Source: Chryseobacterium carnipullorum (GTDB lineage Bacteria > Bacteroidota > Bacteroidia > Flavobacteriales > Weeksellaceae). Taken from it: a stretch of DNA of 64,000 bases. The notes under the pieces are model-generated. The model was given only the letters and a program-made list of their open reading frames with translations. It did no database searches and was not told the origin of the DNA. Below are positions 1 to 8,283 of this stretch, one piece after another. The position numbers and the translations under genes were made by a program. The stretch is from the NCBI RefSeq assembly GCF_900142785.1, contig NZ_FRCD01000020.1, forward strand, positions 1 through 64,000. Reading direction: 5' to 3'. Positions within the stretch are counted from its first letter, which is position 1. Each line of letters begins with the position of its first letter.

Positions 1-105
1 TTACGCTTTAGTTTTTTTCTTACTTGGTTGTATATTGTATGTCAATGATCTTTTTTCTTTCCGCAAAACATAGAGAAGCTTTTCTGTCGTTCTGTCCTCT
101 ATTTG
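1..105 (-). other. Probable leader of an rRNA operon (16S gene beyond left edge)
   Basis: No protein gene is visible here. Read on the minus strand, the stretch contains the phrase GATCATTGACATAC followed by an A-rich run (positions about 10-55), which resembles the leader just upstream of 16S rRNA in Chryseobacterium-type genomes as I remember it. Three consensus promoters pointing the same way lie immediately upstream. The 16S gene itself is not in the window, so this is an inference. Confidence 0.5.
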
Positions 106-111
106 CGGTTG

Positions 112-142
112 CAAAAGTAATTATTTATTTCTAAATGACAAA
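112..142 (-). promoter_or_regulatory. Bacteroidetes-type promoter P1 of the left-edge operon
   Basis: On the minus strand a TTTG (139-142) is followed after 19 bp by TACTTTTG (112-119), matching the TTTG-N(17-20)-TAnnTTTG consensus. It is the proximal member of three tandem promoters aimed off the left edge. Confidence 0.6.
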
Positions 143-237
143 ATATTTTCCAAAGAAAATTTAAAGTTTTTTAAGTAACCTTAACCTCTTGACAAACATC
201 CGTCCTTACTGCTTCTGCGCTCCGTTTAACCGGACTG

Positions 238-267
238 CAAAGATACTAAAATTTTTAAATCCCGCAA
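238..267 (-). promoter_or_regulatory. Bacteroidetes-type promoter P2 of the left-edge operon
   Basis: The minus strand has TTG (265-267), a 19-bp spacer and TATCTTTG (238-245), an excellent match to the family consensus. It is the middle of three tandem promoters, an arrangement typical of strongly expressed stable-RNA operons. Confidence 0.6.
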
Positions 268-386
268 CTTTTATTTCTAAAAATTAATCAGATCATTTTC
301 TAGCCCTTAAAAAGCTTTTTCATAAATAGTATCGCTTACCTAAAAGCTCTTCTGTGCTACTAATCAACTCTCGTTTTTCAGTGGGG

Positions 387-419
387 CAAAGATAGCAACT
401 TATCACAACGCAAAACAAA
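387..419 (-). promoter_or_regulatory. Bacteroidetes-type promoter P3 of the left-edge operon
   Basis: The minus strand has TATCTTTG at 387-394. Two possible upstream TTTG elements lie at 411-414 (16-bp spacer) and 416-419 (21-bp spacer). It is the distal member of the tandem set. Positions 395-536 hold no gene that I can see. Confidence 0.5.
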
Positions 420-536
420 CTTATTTAACATAAAATTCATCATCCCGTCATATTAATGCATAAACAACTGGCAGGCAGAGAGAAAAATTTAAACTTATGT
501 TTAGTTTTAAAGTCTACTTGAATACAAAGTGCAGCC

Positions 537-1217
537 CTATTGTTTATTTTGTACATAGATAAGGCTTAAAAAGTCAGCATAGGACCTTTCCAACCCAATA
601 ATATCACCAGACTTTAGATTTAAGCCTCCTGTTCCTGAGGTATCTGATTTAACTTTTGCGGAAGAAACCTGAAAATATAGATTCTCGTCATTATTTTTTG
701 CCTGAACTTTAATTGTAGAGCCCAAAAGTTTCTTTGTTGATATAGTATATACTTCTCCGGGAATGATCTCCTGTGTAAGATATGATCTTGGGGTTAACAC
801 ATAATCCTTCTCATTGATGTTAATTTTTTGATTTTTATCAGAAGAAGCAAAAACGTAAAGCATTCCTTTCTGGCCTGCTAAGTTTTCTTTGGGAGTATAG
901 TACAGGGCAATTTTATAATTGGCCGGATTAAGAGGTTGCGGAATGCCCGTTATATTTTCAAAAGGTTTAAATGAAAATGTATTGGCTCCTATTTCTTTTG
1001 CCTTCTTATATATTAAAGAGAAAACAGCTGCATCATCATTGGAGAATCCCTGAACATCAATTTCGCCCAAATATTCGGCACCCTTTATAGCGTCCGCTTT
1101 TTTATACAGGAATTTATCTGTATTGTCATTTGTTTTCTCAATTTTTGAAAGATACACCTTTTGTGCATAACACAACTGTATACAAAATACGGAAAGGGCA
1201 ATTGCTAGATTCTTCAT
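537..1217 (-). CDS. Secreted hypothetical protein
   Basis: This 226-residue protein is not one I recognise. Residues 1-18 form a plain Sec signal peptide ending in CYA before QKVYLS. The mature part is rich in lysine, asparagine and tyrosine with no cysteine pair, zinc motif or membrane segment, so it is probably periplasmic or exported. It lies 1 bp downstream of rfbD on the same strand and is probably co-transcribed with it. Residues 20-95 are rich in short alternating polar/hydrophobic stretches, suggesting a beta-rich fold, but no function can be assigned. Confidence 0.75.
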   Translation of the reverse strand: MKNLAIALSVFCIQLCYAQKVYLSKIEKTNDNTDKFLYKKADAIKGAEYLGEIDVQGFSNDDAAVFSLIYKKAKEIGANTFSFKPFENITGIPQPLNPANYKIALYYTPKENLAGQKGMLYVFASSDKNQKININEKDYVLTPRSYLTQEIIPGEVYTISTKKLLGSTIKVQAKNNDENLYFQVSSAKVKSDTSGTGGLNLKSGDIIGLERSYADFLSLIYVQNKQ

Positions 1218-1218
1218 A

Positions 1219-2082
1219 TTATTGTTGTGTAATTGTTCTGACAGCTTCTTCGAGGCTATTTTCCCAATGTTTTGGTTCTATTTTATAAATCTCCTCTATT
1301 TTATCCAAAGACATGGTACTTCTGGCCGGTCTTTTTGCAGGAGTAGGATATTGGTCGGTTGTTAAAGGATTTAATTTTACTGAAGTTTTTGAAAATTCAG
1401 CGATCTTTTTAGCAAACTCAAACCATGTCGTTTCCGGATAGTTGGAGAAATGAAAAATACCAAAGGTTTTGTTGGGGGTTTGGATAATGTTCATGATTGT
1501 TTCTGCAAGATCATTTGCATTGGTAGGCTGACCAAACTGATCTGCAACAATCCCTAGTTCGTTCTTTTGAGAAAAGAGGTTGAGCATTGTTTTAACAAAA
1601 TTCTTATTAAATTCTGAATAGAGCCAAGAGGTTCTCAAAATAATGGTTTTAGGATTAAGTTCCAAGGCCAATTCTTCTCCTTTTCTCTTTGATTCACCAT
1701 ATATTCCCGTTGGATTTGTAAAATCGTCTTCTGAGTAGGAAAGGTTGGTATCGCCATCAAATACATAATCTGTGGAAACATGAATCAAAATGCTTTTATG
1801 ATCTGCACATGCCTGAGCAAGGTATCCTACTCCATCAGCATTGACAGCAAATGCTTTATCACTTTCTTTTTCGGCTAAATCAACTGCTGTGTAGGCTGAA
1901 GCATTGATACAGTAATCAGGTTTATTATCATAGAAGAAGTCATTGATCTGACTTTCGTCTGTAATATTCAAAGTCTGAGAGTCTGTAAATATGAATTCGT
2001 AGGAATTTTCAAAATCAGGTGCTATTTTTCTGATACAGTTACCCAACTGTCCGTTACTCCCTATTACTGCTATTTTTTTCAT
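1219..2082 (-). CDS. rfbD: dTDP-4-dehydrorhamnose reductase
   Basis: RmlD/RfbD is the NADPH-dependent last step of dTDP-L-rhamnose synthesis, a cytoplasmic supply of rhamnose for surface polysaccharides. The 287-residue length is normal for the family. The Rossmann motif GSNGQLG is at residues 8-14, the catalytic Tyr-xxx-Lys (YGESK) is Y128/K132, and the RTSW and QFGQPTNA phrases are typical of RmlD. The other rml genes are not in this window, although an exopolysaccharide block lies 6 kb away. The gene overlaps nothing and is followed after 1 bp by a secreted hypothetical protein. Confidence 0.9.
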   Translation of the reverse strand: MKKIAVIGSNGQLGNCIRKIAPDFENSYEFIFTDSQTLNITDESQINDFFYDNKPDYCINASAYTAVDLAEKESDKAFAVNADGVGYLAQACADHKSILIHVSTDYVFDGDTNLSYSEDDFTNPTGIYGESKRKGEELALELNPKTIILRTSWLYSEFNKNFVKTMLNLFSQKNELGIVADQFGQPTNANDLAETIMNIIQTPNKTFGIFHFSNYPETTWFEFAKKIAEFSKTSVKLNPLTTDQYPTPAKRPARSTMSLDKIEEIYKIEPKHWENSLEEAVRTITQQ

Positions 2083-2168
2083 CTGTAATTTATTATTTTA
2101 CTTATCAAAGGTACTGCTAAAGAAAATATATCCTTTCATCGCAAAAGATTATTTTTTCCGTTGTCTGA

Positions 2169-2654
2169 TTAAGAATTTTTTGCGTTCTGAGATCTTAAGT
2201 ATTTTACTCTTGGCTGGAAATCTTTTTGCTCCAGATTTACAAAGAACTTATGGAAAGTCTCTTTTATATCTTCGGGATGAACTTCAGATTTTCTTGTTGC
2301 AATATTAAAATAGATTACAGTAACCCATAATACAGCATGAACTGTTTTTTCATCCAGACTTTTCATCAGTATTTCTACTTTGGCTGTTCTGTCCTGTATT
2401 TCTATAGTCTTGCTGCTGATGACTACCTGAGTATTGTATCGTACTTCTTTTAAATAAGCGATCTCATTTTGAATGGCAATCCAGGTGCATCCCGTTTTCT
2501 TGGTATACTCTTCGTAGGTGAATCCGTAAAATGTTTCTACGTGATCTTCTCTTGCATTGAACATATAGTCCAGATATTTCACATTATTTAAATGTCCTAT
2601 CGGATCACAATCGCTGAACCTCACTTTTACGGTTGTTGATACTTCTCTTTCCAT
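2169..2654 (-). CDS. Acyl-CoA thioesterase, hotdog fold (YbgC/4HBT type)
   Basis: The 161-residue protein has the 4-hydroxybenzoyl-CoA thioesterase pattern near its N-terminus: VRFSDCDPIGHLNNVKYLDY at about residues 11-30, including the catalytic Asp of the SDCDPIGH stretch. Such enzymes hydrolyse acyl-CoA or acyl-ACP thioesters in the cytoplasm; the substrate cannot be read from sequence. A TATTTTTG box (minus strand, 2659-2666) sits immediately before the start, so the gene may be leaderless or use another promoter. A terminator separates it from the ompH gene upstream. Confidence 0.85.
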   Translation of the reverse strand: MEREVSTTVKVRFSDCDPIGHLNNVKYLDYMFNAREDHVETFYGFTYEEYTKKTGCTWIAIQNEIAYLKEVRYNTQVVISSKTIEIQDRTAKVEILMKSLDEKTVHAVLWVTVIYFNIATRKSEVHPEDIKETFHKFFVNLEQKDFQPRVKYLRSQNAKNS

Positions 2655-2662
2655 AGCGCAAA

Positions 2663-2693
2663 AATAAAAAAACCGCCCCTAAAAGAGGCGGTT
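2663..2693 (-). terminator. Rho-independent terminator after ompH
   Basis: The minus strand reads AACCGCC, a 9-nt loop, GGCGGTT and then a long T run (2670 downward). The stem arms are 2671-2677 and 2687-2693. It ends the uppS-bamA-ompH-ompH unit. Confidence 0.8.
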
Positions 2694-2717
2694 AATTTAT
2701 AAAACTTTGTTAATTTC

Positions 2718-3221
2718 TTAGTTGATCCCTAATTCTTTCTTAACAGCAGCTGTAGCATCTGCACCTGATTTGTAAACCAATGCTGCAGAATTTGCATCCA
2801 TAATGAATTCATATCCGCTAGTTTTAGCTACTTTCTCGATAGCATCGTTCAGTTTTTTCTCGATAGGTCCGAAAGCAACATCTTGTTTAGCCTGAAGATC
2901 TTTCTGAGCTTTATCCTGCATTTGAGCTATTTCTTCCTGAATCTTTTGTAATTCTGCTTCTCTAGCTTTGTTTTCATCAGCAGTTTTCTTAGGAGCTTCC
3001 TCGCTGTACTGCTTTAATTTAGCTTGTCCTGCGTCAGCTTTTTTCTTGATCTCCGCTTGTTTTGCATCTAAGAAAGCTTTTATATCAGTATCTGCTTTTT
3101 TCTTTTCAGGCATTGCATTAAGCACCCCCATTAAATCTACAGTAGCTAATTTCTGAGCTTTTGCCATACTTACCGATACAACCATTATTACCGCGGCAAA
3201 TAATACACTTAATTTTTTCAT
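2718..3221 (-). CDS. OmpH/Skp family periplasmic chaperone
   Basis: The 167-residue protein has a signal peptide (residues 1-22, ending AKA), then QKLATVDLMGVLNAMPE, the usual OmpH/Skp strand, followed by a long lysine/glutamine/alanine-rich coiled coil (about 45-120) and a C-terminal beta segment ending KKELGIN. Skp proteins form trimers that carry unfolded outer-membrane proteins through the periplasm to the BAM complex. It is the second of two ompH genes directly downstream of bamA, a standard Bacteroidetes order. A terminator follows it. Confidence 0.9.
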   Translation of the reverse strand: MKKLSVLFAAVIMVVSVSMAKAQKLATVDLMGVLNAMPEKKKADTDIKAFLDAKQAEIKKKADAGQAKLKQYSEEAPKKTADENKAREAELQKIQEEIAQMQDKAQKDLQAKQDVAFGPIEKKLNDAIEKVAKTSGYEFIMDANSAALVYKSGADATAAVKKELGIN

Positions 3222-3289
3222 AATTGGTAAAATAAATAATTTAATTTGTTTTTAGATTTTAATTTAAGGTAAAAGTTAATTTAAAAAAG

Positions 3290-3850
3290 TTACTTTTTAC
3301 TTTTACTACTTGTCTTTTCTTTTTTATCAGATCCTTTTGATCCTTTTAACAAGACATCCAATACTTTTTCTGTATAATCATATCTGGGCTGATGGATAAT
3401 CACATTAGTGTTGCTTTTATCAATAACTATGCCTAATCCGTTCTTTTCAAACACTGTTTTAACAGCGCTCCAGATCTGATCCTGGAAAGGTACTACCAGA
3501 TTTGTTCTCAACTTTGTAATTTCCCCGTTGGTCCCAAAACGTAAGCTTGTAGTCGTTTTTATATTCTTATCAAGATCTACTACTTCTTTTTCTCTAAGTT
3601 TAAGCTGGTCTCCAATAAGCAAAACTTTTTCACTTTCAAATGCCGCTCTTTTTCTTTCGTACTCAGACTGCAGATTTTGAAGTTCTGACTGCCAGGTATC
3701 GATCTGTGAATTTAATCTCGCTTCGGCTTCTTTGTACTGAGGTAATTTATTTAAAATATACTCTGTATCCACCACTCCTATTTTCTGGGCATTTGAAAAC
3801 CCGAAAAGCAGTAAAAGTACAAATGTGAAAATGATTTTAAAGTTTTTCAT
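3290..3850 (-). CDS. OmpH/Skp family periplasmic chaperone
   Basis: The 186-residue protein has a signal peptide (1-21) followed by QKIGVVDTEYILNKLP, a coiled-coil body (about 40-100) and a lysine/serine-rich C-terminal tail. It is a paralogue of the next gene downstream; two Skp-like genes in a row after bamA are usual in flavobacteria. The gap to bamA is only 9 bp, so co-transcription is almost certain. The tail (residues 168-186) is longer and more basic than in the sister protein. Confidence 0.9.
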   Translation of the reverse strand: MKNFKIIFTFVLLLLFGFSNAQKIGVVDTEYILNKLPQYKEAEARLNSQIDTWQSELQNLQSEYERKRAAFESEKVLLIGDQLKLREKEVVDLDKNIKTTTSLRFGTNGEITKLRTNLVVPFQDQIWSAVKTVFEKNGLGIVIDKSNTNVIIHQPRYDYTEKVLDVLLKGSKGSDKKEKTSSKSKK

Positions 3851-3859
3851 AGGTATGAA

Positions 3860-6397
3860 TTATAATGATTGGTTCATCAAGAAGTGGGTTTTCCATCCAG
3901 ATGGCTCTGTTCCGGAAACGGTCTTATCGAATCCATAAGCAAAGTCAAATCCGATCAAACCGAAAGCCCCCATATATACTCTGACCCCAACACCTACCGA
4001 TCTTTTCAGCTGGAATGGGTTGTATGTGCTCCATGAGTTCCATACGTTACCTCCTTCAGCAAAGGTAAGTGCATAAATTTTAGCGGTTTGATTCATCGAG
4101 ATCGGATATCTTAATTCTAGTGTAAATCTGTTATAGATTGTACCACCTCCTTTTTGTGTAATATCATCCACTTCTCCTCCATATGTAGATGCATTTTCGT
4201 ATCCTCTTAAAGGAATCAATTCACGACCGTCATATCTACCTCCAAACAAACCTGTACCACCAACGTAGAATCTTTCGAATGGCGGAGCACCCAGTTTTTT
4301 GTTATATCCGTCCATAAATCCCATTTCAGCAGAAGATCTCAACACCAGTTTTCCGGCAACTTCGTTATATACATCAGCCTTGAACTTGATTTTATAGAAT
4401 TCCATCCACTTGTACTTGTCAACAGGAGACATTGTAGAATAGTCTTTGTTACTGAACAAAGAGTAAGGTGCGGTCAACTTAGCGGAAACTTCGATATTTG
4501 ATCCCATTGTTGGGAAGATAGGGTCGATACCTGCTGAGTTTCTGCTTAAACCTAAGTTAAGACTTAAGTTATTGGCATCCCCATAGTATTCTGTGGTATC
4601 CCCAAACTGGAATGGATAGTTACTGAATTTATAATTCTGATACTGGATTCCGGTGTATAATGAGAAATAGTCATCCGGCCAGTTCAGTAATCTGTTCAGA
4701 CCAACTGATGCAGAGAAGATGTTAAGCTTCTGGCTACCACCACTACTGTCACTATATTTTACTCTGGAAGTATTTAAACTTACCGAAAGGGCAGTAGGTC
4801 TCGTTCCAAATAACCAAGGTTCAGTAAATGAAACGCCATAGTTTTGGAAATACTGTCCTGCCTGTGCCTGAATGGATAAAGTTTGACCATCTCCCTGAGG
4901 CACTGGCTTAAAGTCTTTAAATTTAAGGAAGTTTTTCAAAGAGAAGTTGTTGAAGGTAAGTCCTAAGGTACCAATAAAGCTGTTACCACCGTAACCAGCC
5001 TGTAACTGCACCTGGGAAGACCCTTTTTCAACCAGTTTCCAATTGATATCTACTGTATTATCCTGCTGGTTTGGCTGAATATCCTGACCTACCTGTTGTG
5101 GATCAAAGAAAGACATCCCTGCAAGATCAAAATAGGTTCTCTTAATTTCTGTCTTTTTGAAAAGCTGTCCCGGTTTTGTTCTTAAAGCTCTAAGTATAAC
5201 ATGATCATGAGTCGTGGTATTCCCCTGCCAGGTTACCTTATTCCAGGTAGCCTGTTCCCCTTCATTGATTCTAACCTCAAGGTTTACGGCATCTCCTGAT
5301 ACTGATTTTTCAACCGGTGTTATATTAGAGAAAAGGTAACCGTTATTCATATACATAGACTTGATGTCTGAATCGTCTTCTTTACCTCCGTCTTCTCCAA
5401 CTTTTTTGTTGAAACCTACCGCATCGTAGATATCTCCTTTTTTATATCCTAGCAATCTCTGTAAGTATTCTGTAGGGTAAACGGTATTTCCGGTGAATGT
5501 AACATCTCCGATATAGTACTTCTTCCCTTCGTTTAATTTTACGTTGATTTCGTAGTTATTTCTTTTATTTCTCCATACGGAATCTGAAACAATAGCAGCA
5601 TCTCTATATCCCAAAGAGTTATAGTAGCTTACAAGGCTCTGCTTGTCTTCCTGATATTTTTCTTCAATAAATTTAGAAGATTTCAGAATTCCTCCGATAC
5701 CAAATCTTTTTTGTTTGGTTTCTTTGAAGGCTTTTTTTCTAAGTTGTGCATCAGTAACCGTTTGGTTGCCTTCAAATTCGATATGGTCGATTTTTACTCT
5801 TTTCCCTTTCTCTACATTGATGGTCCAGTCTACCATAGACGGATCGTTTGCATTGACCTTATCCTGAATGGTAATTTTGGCATCAGCAAATCCTTTTTTC
5901 ACGTAATCCTTAGGGACTTTTGTCTTAAGTCCGGAGATCAGGTTTTGGGTGATCTTTGTTCCCGGCTTCAGATTATTGTCTTTAACCAGTTTTTCGTTTT
6001 TAGATTTACCGATTCCTTTACCTGTGAATTTTACTTCTCCAAGTTCTTTAAGGTCTTGTAAGTAGAATCTTAAAATTATGGTTTGCCCTTCAATACTCTG
6101 AACATATACTTCAACTTCTGAAAAAGACTGGGTATCCCAAAGCTTTTTAACAGCGTTGCTGATTTTTTGTCCTGGAATATCTACAACTTCGCCTTTTGTT
6201 AAGCCCGTAAATCGTAAGATCTGTGCTGGCGTATATTTTTTTACCCCATCTACAACAATGTCTTTAAGAGTGTAAGTTCCTGCTTCATTTTCGGCATGTA
6301 CTGCACTATTTACTTTAGTGCTGTCCTGAGGAGTTACTTGTCCATAAAAATGCGCCGAAGCAGCAAACATTATGATGGGTAATAGTCTAAACTTCAT
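3860..6397 (-). CDS. bamA: Outer membrane protein assembly factor BamA
   Basis: BamA is the essential outer-membrane barrel that folds and inserts other beta-barrel proteins. The 845-residue protein has a signal peptide (1-19), a short linker, several POTRA repeats (about 45-430; typical phrases such as VDHIEFEGNQTVTDAQLRKK) and a C-terminal 16-strand barrel that includes the conserved loop phrase GGRYDGRELIPLRGYE. The last residues (MNQSL) are not the usual aromatic C-terminus of proteobacterial barrels, which is common in Bacteroidetes. It sits between uppS and two ompH genes. Confidence 0.95.
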   Translation of the reverse strand: MKFRLLPIIMFAASAHFYGQVTPQDSTKVNSAVHAENEAGTYTLKDIVVDGVKKYTPAQILRFTGLTKGEVVDIPGQKISNAVKKLWDTQSFSEVEVYVQSIEGQTIILRFYLQDLKELGEVKFTGKGIGKSKNEKLVKDNNLKPGTKITQNLISGLKTKVPKDYVKKGFADAKITIQDKVNANDPSMVDWTINVEKGKRVKIDHIEFEGNQTVTDAQLRKKAFKETKQKRFGIGGILKSSKFIEEKYQEDKQSLVSYYNSLGYRDAAIVSDSVWRNKRNNYEINVKLNEGKKYYIGDVTFTGNTVYPTEYLQRLLGYKKGDIYDAVGFNKKVGEDGGKEDDSDIKSMYMNNGYLFSNITPVEKSVSGDAVNLEVRINEGEQATWNKVTWQGNTTTHDHVILRALRTKPGQLFKKTEIKRTYFDLAGMSFFDPQQVGQDIQPNQQDNTVDINWKLVEKGSSQVQLQAGYGGNSFIGTLGLTFNNFSLKNFLKFKDFKPVPQGDGQTLSIQAQAGQYFQNYGVSFTEPWLFGTRPTALSVSLNTSRVKYSDSSGGSQKLNIFSASVGLNRLLNWPDDYFSLYTGIQYQNYKFSNYPFQFGDTTEYYGDANNLSLNLGLSRNSAGIDPIFPTMGSNIEVSAKLTAPYSLFSNKDYSTMSPVDKYKWMEFYKIKFKADVYNEVAGKLVLRSSAEMGFMDGYNKKLGAPPFERFYVGGTGLFGGRYDGRELIPLRGYENASTYGGEVDDITQKGGGTIYNRFTLELRYPISMNQTAKIYALTFAEGGNVWNSWSTYNPFQLKRSVGVGVRVYMGAFGLIGFDFAYGFDKTVSGTEPSGWKTHFLMNQSL

Positions 6398-6424
6398 TTT
6401 ATCGAGTCTTTCTTTTCTTTAAAT

Positions 6425-7174
6425 TTATTGGGCATTTATCTGATCGCCAGTTAATCCGTATCTTCTTTCTTTATTTTGATAATCAACAATACATTGGAAG
6501 AAGATATCTTTTGTAAAATCCGGCCACAGGACATTTAGAAATTGTAGTTCTGCGTAAGCAATCTGCCAAAGGAGGAAGTTGCTTATTCTAATTTCACCAC
6601 TCGTTCTGATCAGAAGATCTACAGGAGGAAAGTCTTTTGTATAAAGATAACTTTCGAATAATTTTTCATCAATATTCTCAATATCCACTTTTCCTTCTTT
6701 GACATCGGAGCTGATATTTTTTACAGCCTCTACTATTTCATTCTGTGAACCGTAGCTTATTGCCAGCACTAAATTACCTTTTGTGTTTTCTTTGGTAAGT
6801 TCTACTACACGTTCCAGCTGTTCTCTCACCAGGAGAGGCAGTTTTTCCAGATTCCCTATCACATGCATTCTGAGTCCTTTGCTGAAAATTTCTTCAGCTT
6901 CCAGCAACAGGGTTTCCACCAGCAGATTCATCAGTGTACTTACTTCATCTGCAGGACGGCTCCAGTTTTCAGAAGAAAATGTATACAGTGTTAAATAGGG
7001 TATATCAATCTCATTACAGGCATTAATGGCATTTCTTACTGCATTAATGGCATTCTTGTGACCGAAGGTTCTTTCTTCGCCACGAGTTTTTGCCCATCTT
7101 CCATTGCCATCCATAATGATGGCGACGTGTTTCGGTAAATTCTCAGAATTTATTTTATCTTTAATCAACGACAT
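6425..7174 (-). CDS. uppS: Isoprenyl transferase (undecaprenyl diphosphate synthase)
   Basis: UppS condenses isopentenyl diphosphate units to make the C55 lipid carrier for peptidoglycan and surface polysaccharides. The 249-residue protein has the signature HVAIIMDGNGRWAK (residues 16-29, catalytic D22), then FSSENWSRP and, near the C-terminus, the DLLIRTSGEIRISNFLLWQ block that binds diphosphate. It lies 27 bp before bamA and 5 bp after a DUF6089-like gene on the same strand, an order typical for flavobacteria. Confidence 0.95.
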   Translation of the reverse strand: MSLIKDKINSENLPKHVAIIMDGNGRWAKTRGEERTFGHKNAINAVRNAINACNEIDIPYLTLYTFSSENWSRPADEVSTLMNLLVETLLLEAEEIFSKGLRMHVIGNLEKLPLLVREQLERVVELTKENTKGNLVLAISYGSQNEIVEAVKNISSDVKEGKVDIENIDEKLFESYLYTKDFPPVDLLIRTSGEIRISNFLLWQIAYAELQFLNVLWPDFTKDIFFQCIVDYQNKERRYGLTGDQINAQ

Positions 7175-7179
7175 ATTAA

Positions 7180-8070
7180 TTAATCACAATAGCATGGTGG
7201 TCTTCCGAATGAGTAGCTGAGTCCTAAACTAACTGTATTCATCCAATCTTTAGACCTTTCATCACCAATATTTCTTTTGTTAATAAGTTCTTGCTCTCTT
7301 TCTTTAGAGACTGCAAAATAGTTTCCGGACTGCAGCAGCGAACCGCCAGTAGCAGGATCTAAAATATCTGCATTAAAGCTGGAGGTTACATCCTTAGGCA
7401 TAATCCTGCTGTGATCCAACTGATCTGTTAATGTATATCTAAATGTAGCTTCTGCAAATATAGACCAATTATGATTGAACTTATATTTTAAACCTACCCC
7501 GAAAGGGATATGCATCGTTACTTTTTTTCCTACTGTATATTGTGGAGTACTTGTAAAATCCATTTCATTAAGAGGAGCCTGTGCTACTCCGTCTGCATCT
7601 CTTCTAAAGTCGTTTACAAGATTCGCTTTAGGTGCATCAAACATTAAAGCACCAATACCTCCGAAGATGTACGGGCTTACCATGCTTACCTGCTCGTTAT
7701 TGATAGGGAAAAAGTTGTATTCGAACATTAAGCTGGTTTCGTATACGTTATTTTTTCCGTATGAATTTCTATTCACTCTATATTCTTCTTTCGCAGCTTT
7801 ATCGCTGAACTGGATCTGGTTGTACCCTAAGTCCAATCTAACGGTTTGATGCGGGTTAAAATTAAATCTGTATAATAAACCTCCATAAAATGGGAATCCC
7901 CATTCTGACACTCTGTCTAAATCCAACGGCTTTTGTAAAATGTAATTGGTCCTCCCTACGTCCCCAACTAGGTTACTCATTCCTAGACGAACTCCCAATT
8001 CGTTTCTTTGTGCTTTAACACTTACCATTCCAAGGAAGGCAAGAAAGCTAAACAATAATTTTTTATTCAT
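7180..8070 (-). CDS. DUF6089-like outer-membrane beta-barrel protein
   Basis: I start at the internal Met at 8070 because it opens a clean signal peptide (MNKKLLFSFLAFLGMVSVKA); an upstream in-frame Met at 8115 would place 15 unlikely residues before it. The mature protein of about 277 residues begins QRNELGVRLGMSNLVGDVG, shows alternating aromatic strands (YGGLLYRF, YIFGGIGAL, WSIFAEATFRYTLTD) and ends YSFGRPPCYCD. This pattern fits the DUF6089 family found upstream of uppS/bamA in Bacteroidetes. The role is unknown; an outer-membrane location is inferred. Confidence 0.8.
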   Translation of the reverse strand: MNKKLLFSFLAFLGMVSVKAQRNELGVRLGMSNLVGDVGRTNYILQKPLDLDRVSEWGFPFYGGLLYRFNFNPHQTVRLDLGYNQIQFSDKAAKEEYRVNRNSYGKNNVYETSLMFEYNFFPINNEQVSMVSPYIFGGIGALMFDAPKANLVNDFRRDADGVAQAPLNEMDFTSTPQYTVGKKVTMHIPFGVGLKYKFNHNWSIFAEATFRYTLTDQLDHSRIMPKDVTSSFNADILDPATGGSLLQSGNYFAVSKEREQELINKRNIGDERSKDWMNTVSLGLSYSFGRPPCYCD

Positions 8071-8249
8071 AAAAGAATATGGATTTATGGTTATTTTAAA
8101 ATTTAATTTTTGCAAATATAAAACATTTTTATATTAATGATATTCTTAATGTATAGTTAAAAATAAACAAAAAAACATAATTTGTTATAAAGTAAACGGC
8201 AAAGTGCCAAAAATATTCTTTTTTCCTTAGATTCCAAATACTGACAGTA

Positions 8250-8280
8250 TAAGAAAACCCCCATTTGCTGAGGGTTTAAA
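8250..8280 (-). terminator. Terminator after the Wzc-type kinase gene
   Basis: A hairpin with arms AAACCC (8255-8260) and GGGTTT (8272-8277) lies 4 bp past the stop codon on the minus strand and is followed by TTCTTAT. The T run is weak. Confidence 0.55.
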
Positions 8281-8283
8281 ACG

